This document shows positions 52,607 through 57,800 of a DNA stretch of 57,800 bases, one piece after another. Location of the stretch: positions 1 through 57,800 of the forward strand of contig CAJIZT010000008.1 of NCBI GenBank assembly GCA_905182015.1. Reading direction: 5' to 3'. A program made the translations under genes and the position numbers. Under the pieces are notes generated by a model. That model was given only the letters and a program-made list of their open reading frames with translations. It was not told the DNA's origin and searched no databases. Numbering within the stretch: the stretch's first letter is position 1; each line of letters opens with the position of its first letter. Origin of the DNA: an alpha proteobacterium MED-G09 (lineage in GTDB: Bacteria; Pseudomonadota; Alphaproteobacteria; MED-G09).

Positions 52607-53935
52607 TTATTTTGAATTATATTCATCTAGCCTTCTTTCAACATCGTTAGGGTAAATCCAATCATCAGTCATTACCTGTTTAACCTGAAGATCTTGAGGG
52701 ACTTTATTAAGCCCAATAATTTTATCAAGCTCTTGATGCCAATGATAGATTCTGGCCTCCTGGTAGCTTAAAGGAACACCATCAAAAACGTATGAATCAA
52801 CTGCTTTTTGGATCCACCCTCCAAACTGTAAGTCTTCACTCAAAACATCGTTAAATGCTTTAATTTGCGAATCCCATACCTTGGGTCTTTTACCCTCCCC
52901 CCAATCAGGGGCAATCCACAAAACATCGAACACACACTCATTAATACTTTTTGGCCACCACATTAAAATAGGAAAGCCCCTCTCAGATACAGGTGTTACT
53001 AAATTTGGCATCAGATTGTAGGATTGGGTACAAGTTCTAGAAATGTAACCTGCGGTTTTAATCTCAGGCCTAGGATCGTCATCTATGGTTTGTTTTTTTG
53101 AGGAATTAGGAAGTGGATGGTAACTAGTTGAATTAGGGTCTTCGTTGGAGCCTCCATATATTGGTAATTCTGGATAAGACCTACTAGGAGCGACCATTCG
53201 TCCGTGTCCATTAGAGTAAAAAGTATTTACATTTCCCTTGTAGTCTAATCCAACATGTACAGTTTTGGGGTGAATTGATTGAACATGATAAACCTCCAGG
53301 TTTGCCTCCATAGCAATTTTCCAATTACATTTAACATCGTAGCTATATTGATCGACCAGTCGAAGGGAGCCGAGCTGAAACTCTTGAAGTTCTTCATGGA
53401 TAGGGCCCAGACTTTCCTTTAAACTCATTGCCTCTAAATCAAAATTTATAAAAATAAGATTGCCCATTAATTCAATCTTGATTTTATGGAGGCTCCTACA
53501 GCTATCATCAAAATCTACAAAATCTTGGGGATCCCTTTTTCCTATCAAATCTCCGTCATAATTATAGTTCCAACCATGATAGCCGCAAATTAAGCTCTTT
53601 GCCCGACCATACTTTTTCCTAACAATGGCAGCACCTCTGTGACGACACATATTATAGAAAGCTGTAATTTCATTTTTGTTTTTTCTAACGATAATTACTG
53701 GCTGACCAGTTTTTTCCCATAATTTATAGCTTCCTATCTCAGGAATTTCATCTAAATGACCTGCCAATAACCAAGTTTTTTTCCATAAATTCTCTTTCTC
53801 TAATTCAAAAAAATCTTTATCGGTATAACGTTTTCCAGGCAAATCAGGAAATTTTGGAAATCCTTTTGGCGGCGCCTTTCTTTCCCTCTCATAAGAAATT
53901 AGGTCTTTAATTTTATCTATTTGCGCCTGATCCAT
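52607..53935 (-). CDS. Rieske non-heme iron oxygenase, alpha subunit (copy 3)
   Basis: A 442-residue oxygenase component. The Rieske motif is MCRHRGAAIV and CGYHGWNY. The iron site is EANLEVYHVQSIHPKT near 210. It is distinct from copies 1 and 2 in all linker regions. It lies 36 nt downstream of the amidohydrolase and 5 nt upstream of OYE. As with the others, no reductase or ferredoxin gene is nearby. Substrate unknown. Confidence 0.9.
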   Translation of the reverse strand: MDQAQIDKIKDLISYERERKAPPKGFPKFPDLPGKRYTDKDFFELEKENLWKKTWLLAGHLDEIPEIGSYKLWEKTGQPVIIVRKNKNEITAFYNMCRHRGAAIVRKKYGRAKSLICGYHGWNYNYDGDLIGKRDPQDFVDFDDSCRSLHKIKIELMGNLIFINFDLEAMSLKESLGPIHEELQEFQLGSLRLVDQYSYDVKCNWKIAMEANLEVYHVQSIHPKTVHVGLDYKGNVNTFYSNGHGRMVAPSRSYPELPIYGGSNEDPNSTSYHPLPNSSKKQTIDDDPRPEIKTAGYISRTCTQSYNLMPNLVTPVSERGFPILMWWPKSINECVFDVLWIAPDWGEGKRPKVWDSQIKAFNDVLSEDLQFGGWIQKAVDSYVFDGVPLSYQEARIYHWHQELDKIIGLNKVPQDLQVKQVMTDDWIYPNDVERRLDEYNSK

Positions 53936-53971
53936 AAAATATCCTTTTTTTAATTATACCAACTCAATAAT

Positions 53972-55639
53972 CTACACAATTTTTCCAGGCTTAACATCAG
54001 TATAGCTGTTGTCTTGATAGACCACAGATCCGTTCAAAATAACAGTTTCATAGCCCTTCGAGTAACGCATATATCTGCTAGCCTCTCCAGGGAAATCATT
54101 GACAAATTCTTCACCAGATATACTAACTTCATCAATATTAAACAAAACAAGATCGGCAGCCTTACCTTTTGCAATTACGCCTCTGTCACGTATACCCCAA
54201 TCATCCGCTACTTCTTTTGTCATTCTGTGGACAGCAGCTTCTAGCGTTAGTTTTTTTGTATCTCGGACATAGTGCTCCAGTAAATGTGTTGTATCCCCGG
54301 TTCCACAAAATTGGGTAATGTGAGCCCCTGCATCCGAAGCACCAAAATGACATAGATCACTAGTAATTAAATATGCCACAGACTCTTTATCCGAATTAAC
54401 TACATCAACTAACTGAAATTCTGTTTTTAAATTATCAGCCAAAGCAATATCGAGGATAACCTGCCCAATCTCTTTTTTTTCAGTCTCTGCAATTTCCATT
54501 AAATATTTTCCGATATATTTTTTATTTTGATCAGAATAGACTTCACCAACTTTAAGCATTGGAAGGGAAGAGCTCATTCCTCTGGCATTTTTAGCTTCCT
54601 TAACAAGGATTTTTTGTTTACCTTTATCAGCAAAGGCCTTTTTTCTTTCTTCAATCGGAGTATCCATGATGGCTCTCCAGTTAGGTAGGCCAAATAACAA
54701 CATGCTTGTTTCTGATAACCTCATATTGAGGTCAAAGCACCTTGGCATTGTTTGTCCAAAAACCTTAGCTCCCCTATCTCTTTGTTCCCTTAAGGCTTCC
54801 ATTATTCTTTCGGCTTTTGGATTGTCAGGTGTTGATAGGACTGGTTGAAAGGTACACATTATTCCTGTCTCTAGGCTTATATCACCCAGCTCTTGAATAT
54901 TTTCTAACTGTGTTTTCATGTCAATAAAAAAAGGTACGACCTGCCAAACTCCTCTTCCAGTCTTTGTTGCGGCACGGGCAAGTTCCATTTTTTCTTTTCT
55001 ACAAGAAAAACGGCTTGGTACCGGTTTAAAATTTTCATCAACATCAACATAAGATGATGAAACTCCCAAAGCACCTTCCTCCATTGCTTTTTCAACAATT
55101 TCACTCATTTGTTTTATTTCTTCATCAGTTGCTTTTCTTTTCTGACTATCAGAGCCCATTACATATAAGCGAACTGCTGAATGCCCAACCAAAGCACCTA
55201 CATTTATGCCAAGGTTTGGTTTAATATGATCAAGGTACTCACCAAAGGTCTCCCAAGAGAAAGGAACTGCGGCATCGAATGTTGGTTTTTTAATATCTTC
55301 TATCACCTGAAACATTGAAATAATTTTTTTCTCTCCGCCATTTCTTATCGGCGCAAGAGAAAGGGAGCAGTTTCCTGTTACTACTGTAGTAACTCCGTGC
55401 TCGATTGATGGAGTTGCATATCCATCCCAGCATAACTGAGGATCAAAATGAGTATGAATATCAATAAAGCCTGGACTCAGAACTAGACCTTTTGCGTCAA
55501 TCTCATTCTCATAATTTTTCTTTACCTGACCTATATCAACTATAAAGCCATCTTCGACGGCAACATCACCATAAAACGGCTTATTTCCAGTTCCGTCTAC
55601 AATTCTCGCATTGCGTATCACTAGTGAGTTTTTAATCAA
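53972..55639 (-). CDS. Amidohydrolase, N-acyl-D-amino-acid deacylase family
   Basis: A 555-residue metal-dependent amidohydrolase: IRNARIVDGTGNKPFYGDV, the metal motif FIDIHTHFDPQLCWDG near 60-75, TGNCSLSLAPIR, and a late SDAGAHITQFCG motif with a catalytic Asp. The family hydrolyses N-acyl amino acids and related cyclic or linear amides, and cannot be narrowed further. First gene of the amidohydrolase-Rieske-OYE operon, divergent from the VOC gene. Confidence 0.88.
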   Translation of the reverse strand: MIKNSLVIRNARIVDGTGNKPFYGDVAVEDGFIVDIGQVKKNYENEIDAKGLVLSPGFIDIHTHFDPQLCWDGYATPSIEHGVTTVVTGNCSLSLAPIRNGGEKKIISMFQVIEDIKKPTFDAAVPFSWETFGEYLDHIKPNLGINVGALVGHSAVRLYVMGSDSQKRKATDEEIKQMSEIVEKAMEEGALGVSSSYVDVDENFKPVPSRFSCRKEKMELARAATKTGRGVWQVVPFFIDMKTQLENIQELGDISLETGIMCTFQPVLSTPDNPKAERIMEALREQRDRGAKVFGQTMPRCFDLNMRLSETSMLLFGLPNWRAIMDTPIEERKKAFADKGKQKILVKEAKNARGMSSSLPMLKVGEVYSDQNKKYIGKYLMEIAETEKKEIGQVILDIALADNLKTEFQLVDVVNSDKESVAYLITSDLCHFGASDAGAHITQFCGTGDTTHLLEHYVRDTKKLTLEAAVHRMTKEVADDWGIRDRGVIAKGKAADLVLFNIDEVSISGEEFVNDFPGEASRYMRYSKGYETVILNGSVVYQDNSYTDVKPGKIV

Positions 55640-55730
55640 AGCTCTATCCTCTTATTATTATTCAAGATATATTTTCTTATATAAGAAAATTTGTCTAGGA
55701 TTTTTAAGAAATAATTATTAGAGTAACATT

Positions 55731-56261
55731 ATGTTCGACTCAGAAAGACCCATAATACAGATTGCATATGCAGTAGATGATATTAAAAAATCTGCTGAAA
55801 TGTGGTCAAATAAATTTAAGATTGGACCCTTCTATGTCAATGAGCATATTAAGGTAGAAAACGTGTTCGTTAACGGAGAAGAGGGGTCATTTGATCACTC
55901 GTCAGCTTATGGATGGAAAGAAAATATGATGATCGAGCTAATCTGTGATCATAGAATACAAGAAACGCCTAAAAATAGCCATACAACGGGACTCCATCAC
56001 ATTGCCTGGATAGCTCCTAACTTCGAAATGGAGCGGCTTAAATTAAAAAAAGAAGGTTGTACTGAGGTTCTTTTGGCTAATGTTGGTCATAGGGACGGTA
56101 TGAAGTTTTCATGGTTCTATCCAGGAGATGAGATCAATCACTTTTATGAAATTTACGAAGATACCAACGATATAAGAAATTTTTATTCCTTCCTCCAGAG
56201 GGAGTCAAGGAAATGGGATGGTAAAAACCCCATCAGAAATATTTCTGACATAAGTGGTTGA
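55731..56261 (+). CDS. VOC (glyoxalase/bleomycin resistance) family protein
   Basis: A 176-residue vicinal-oxygen-chelate domain. The first half has IAYAVDDIKKSAEMW and IGPFYVNEH; the second has GLHHIAWIAPNFEME with the metal His pair, and GDEINHFYEIYED with a His/Glu. This resembles methylmalonyl-CoA epimerase-like or ring-cleavage-like enzymes in the glyoxalase superfamily. By position it may act on the product of the oxidative cluster. Divergent from the amidohydrolase. Confidence 0.85.
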   Translation: MFDSERPIIQIAYAVDDIKKSAEMWSNKFKIGPFYVNEHIKVENVFVNGEEGSFDHSSAYGWKENMMIELICDHRIQETPKNSHTTGLHHIAWIAPNFEMERLKLKKEGCTEVLLANVGHRDGMKFSWFYPGDEINHFYEIYEDTNDIRNFYSFLQRESRKWDGKNPIRNISDISG

Positions 56262-56333
56262 ATTAAATTATAAAAATATTACAAATTAAAATACTATTTT
56301 AGTATTTTTCTTGAATAAAATTAGGAGTTAAAA

Positions 56334-57260
56334 ATGAAATTAGTAACAGTTTTTAGTGCATCAGGTAGACCTGGTCTTGCACAAGTAAAGCAGCTATTAT
56401 TAGCAGGCTATAAAGTTCGCGCGGTAACGCGTGAAAGAAAAAGGCTAGAGCACTTTGAAAATATAGAAATAGTGTCAGCTGATTACAATGACCCCGATTC
56501 AATTTACGATGCATGCGTCGGTTCAGATACAATATTCTTTACCGTACCTTCTTTTGAAGAGTCCTATAAGGGCATGGATTTTTGCGCTACAGTAGGTACT
56601 TCAGCAAAAAAATCTGGGGTAAGAAGAATTATTTTTAATACTTGTTGTTGGGGCAATGATGAAGAAGAGGTTGGCCAGGCGGGTTACGACGCGAGTAGAC
56701 TTATGATTAATACCCTCATGCAAGCAGGGGTTCCTACAACAACATTTCGTCCAGTGATTTTTATGGATAATCTTCTTACCGACTGGGCAAGGAAAGATAT
56801 TTTAGTAAATAATCTATATACATACCCTCACTATCCCGACCTAGAGGCTAATTGGATTTGTTTAGACGATGTGGCAAAATTTATGATTGCTGCGATTGAT
56901 AGAGATGACCTAATCGGTCGAAGAATAGTGATAGGGGGAGAAGAGTCCTTTGTCCCTCAAAGAGTTGCCGATATGCTATCAGGGCGCTTTGGGAAAAAAA
57001 TAGAATATAAGCAATTACCATTAAAAGATTTTGCAAAAAGACTCTTTGATATTTTTTATTCAGACATAGAAGGTGCTGATGAGGCTGCATTTATTGAATC
57101 AATGTCAGATTTTTATAGGTTTACAAATGAGTCTCACTACAAGCCATTTAAAGTTGATATGGGCCCTGTTTTAAAAGAGATTCCAATAAAATTAAAACCA
57201 TTTAGTGAGTGGATGAATGAAATAGATTGGGCTGAGAAAGTTGATACAAATGCTGGTTAG
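56334..57260 (+). CDS. NmrA-like NAD(P)-binding protein
   Basis: A 308-residue atypical short-chain dehydrogenase. The Rossmann motif is ASGRPGLAQVKQLLLAGYKV, an altered GxxGxxG; VRAVTRERKRL gives the NADP-type Arg residues. FRPVIFMDNL and the segment EANWICLDDVAKFMIAA are typical of NmrA/HSCARG proteins. The active-site Tyr-x-x-x-Lys of classical SDRs is not present, so it may be a redox sensor or a reductase. It overlaps the convergent korB gene by 4 nt. Confidence 0.85.
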   Translation: MKLVTVFSASGRPGLAQVKQLLLAGYKVRAVTRERKRLEHFENIEIVSADYNDPDSIYDACVGSDTIFFTVPSFEESYKGMDFCATVGTSAKKSGVRRIIFNTCCWGNDEEEVGQAGYDASRLMINTLMQAGVPTTTFRPVIFMDNLLTDWARKDILVNNLYTYPHYPDLEANWICLDDVAKFMIAAIDRDDLIGRRIVIGGEESFVPQRVADMLSGRFGKKIEYKQLPLKDFAKRLFDIFYSDIEGADEAAFIESMSDFYRFTNESHYKPFKVDMGPVLKEIPIKLKPFSEWMNEIDWAEKVDTNAG

Positions 57261-57800
57261 CGAAAACTAGCATTAACATAATCAAGACCCTTGGATCCTG
57301 GGCAAAGGTCCTTTTCTGTTAAAATATTTAAAGGTTTCTGATTTGAATTAATTGTATCGTGTAAATCTCTTTCCTCTTTATCAAGATAGATTAATCCAGT
57401 TACAATTGATCCTTTCGTTTGATGGTCATTTAAAATTTTTATAGAATTTCCTCTATCATATAAATTGTGACTCTTATCTAATTTATGCAAAATCATTTTT
57501 GATCCATCGTGCATTTGAACCTGGGCAGATGAGCCCTCTTTATAATTAACTTTTATTTCTTCTGTCTCAGGAATAACATCTAAATAACCAAGAGCTTCAT
57601 TGTGTTCGCGAAAATATTCATAGCTCTTTGTTGATTGAGAGTGGTTGTTAAAGGTAACACAGGGCGACACAACATCGATGAAGGCAAAACCCCTGTATTT
57701 TAAGGCTGCTGTCATTAGGGGAATAAGCTGATCCTTGTCACCTGAAAAACTTCTGGCAACAAATCCAGCGCCCAATTGAATTGCGAGAGCTGCTAGATCA
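57257..57800 (-). CDS. 2-oxoacid:ferredoxin oxidoreductase beta subunit (partial, C-terminal part)
   Basis: The frame stays open to the right edge, so the N-terminal part is missing. The visible ~180 residues hold the end of the thiamine-diphosphate beta subunit: GAGFVARSFSGDKDQLIPLM, YRGFAFIDVVSPCVTFNN, YKEGSSAQVQMHDGS, and LDKSHNLYDRG. It resembles the KorB type that oxidises 2-oxoglutarate using ferredoxin. The alpha subunit gene should lie just outside the window. Confidence 0.85.
   Translation of the reverse strand, partial: DLAALAIQLGAGFVARSFSGDKDQLIPLMTAALKYRGFAFIDVVSPCVTFNNHSQSTKSYEYFREHNEALGYLDVIPETEEIKVNYKEGSSAQVQMHDGSKMILHKLDKSHNLYDRGNSIKILNDHQTKGSIVTGLIYLDKEERDLHDTINSNQKPLNILTEKDLCPGSKGLDYVNASFR

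Noticed and set aside
1-57800. CRISPR arrays, insertion sequences, prophage or integrase genes
   Set aside because: No regularly spaced direct repeats, transposase, recombinase or phage structural genes were seen.

Overview
The window is an AT-rich (roughly one-third GC), densely packed chromosome segment from a Gram-negative alphaproteobacterium. The 16S rRNA 5' end, GcrA, DUF4167 next to prmC/prfA, DUF1178 next to ubiG, a class I lysyl-tRNA synthetase, the long two-domain dCTP deaminase and an NDUFAF5-like methyltransferase all fit that class. Low GC, overlapping genes and many TonB-receptor/Rieske genes suggest a free-living, probably marine, streamlined lineage. The order cannot be fixed from the sequence alone.

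Layout. Positions 1-460 hold the 5' end of a leftward 16S rRNA gene with its leader (boxA, hairpin, sigma70-like promoter). Positions 557-17,156 are conserved core genes: ispG-prfA-prmC-DUF4167, lysC, ubiG, grxC-nitrilase-DUF1178, lysS, a TerB-like gene, dcd, trkH, argD-argF, an ABC-2 permease and gcrA. Positions 17,153-25,499 form a complete phosphate module: phoR, then a well-matched Pho box, then porin-pstS-pstC-pstA-pstB-phoU-phoB, all leftward. Positions 25,600-33,866 are mixed: sixA, a DapB-like reductase with two small membrane proteins, an MBL lipoprotein with a YkoF-like protein, a LysR regulator, a small secreted PAN-like protein, a C-rich hairpin followed by an overlooked 44-residue ORF, and panB-panC-panD plus a NAPE-PLD-like lipoprotein.

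Positions 34,040-57,800 look like an accessory uptake and oxidation region. A very tight leftward operon encodes a TonB-dependent receptor, a PhyH-type oxygenase, a ThuA-like protein, a glutathione transferase and a Rieske oxygenase. Divergent from it are a second Rieske oxygenase, a small membrane protein, a tandem pair of unrecognised probable DNA-binding paralogues and an SMP-30/gluconolactonase gene broken by two in-frame stops. A second, large TonB receptor follows. Next come a TPR protein fused to a PRMT7/9-like methyltransferase, yaaA, a fatty-acid-hydroxylase-like gene and a lone tRNA-Ala(TGC). The third oxidative cluster is amidohydrolase-Rieske-old yellow enzyme, with a spinster-like MFS transporter downstream. 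VOC and NmrA-like genes and the end of a 2-oxoacid:ferredoxin oxidoreductase beta gene close the window.

No transposase, integrase, CRISPR array or prophage gene was recognised. The strongest candidates for something new are the receptor-PhyH-ThuA-GST-Rieske operon with its divergent partner genes, the tandem paralogue pair, the bacterial TPR-PRMT protein, and the G-quadruplex-prone hairpin with its small ORF. All functions are inferred by reading the sequence; no database search was run.
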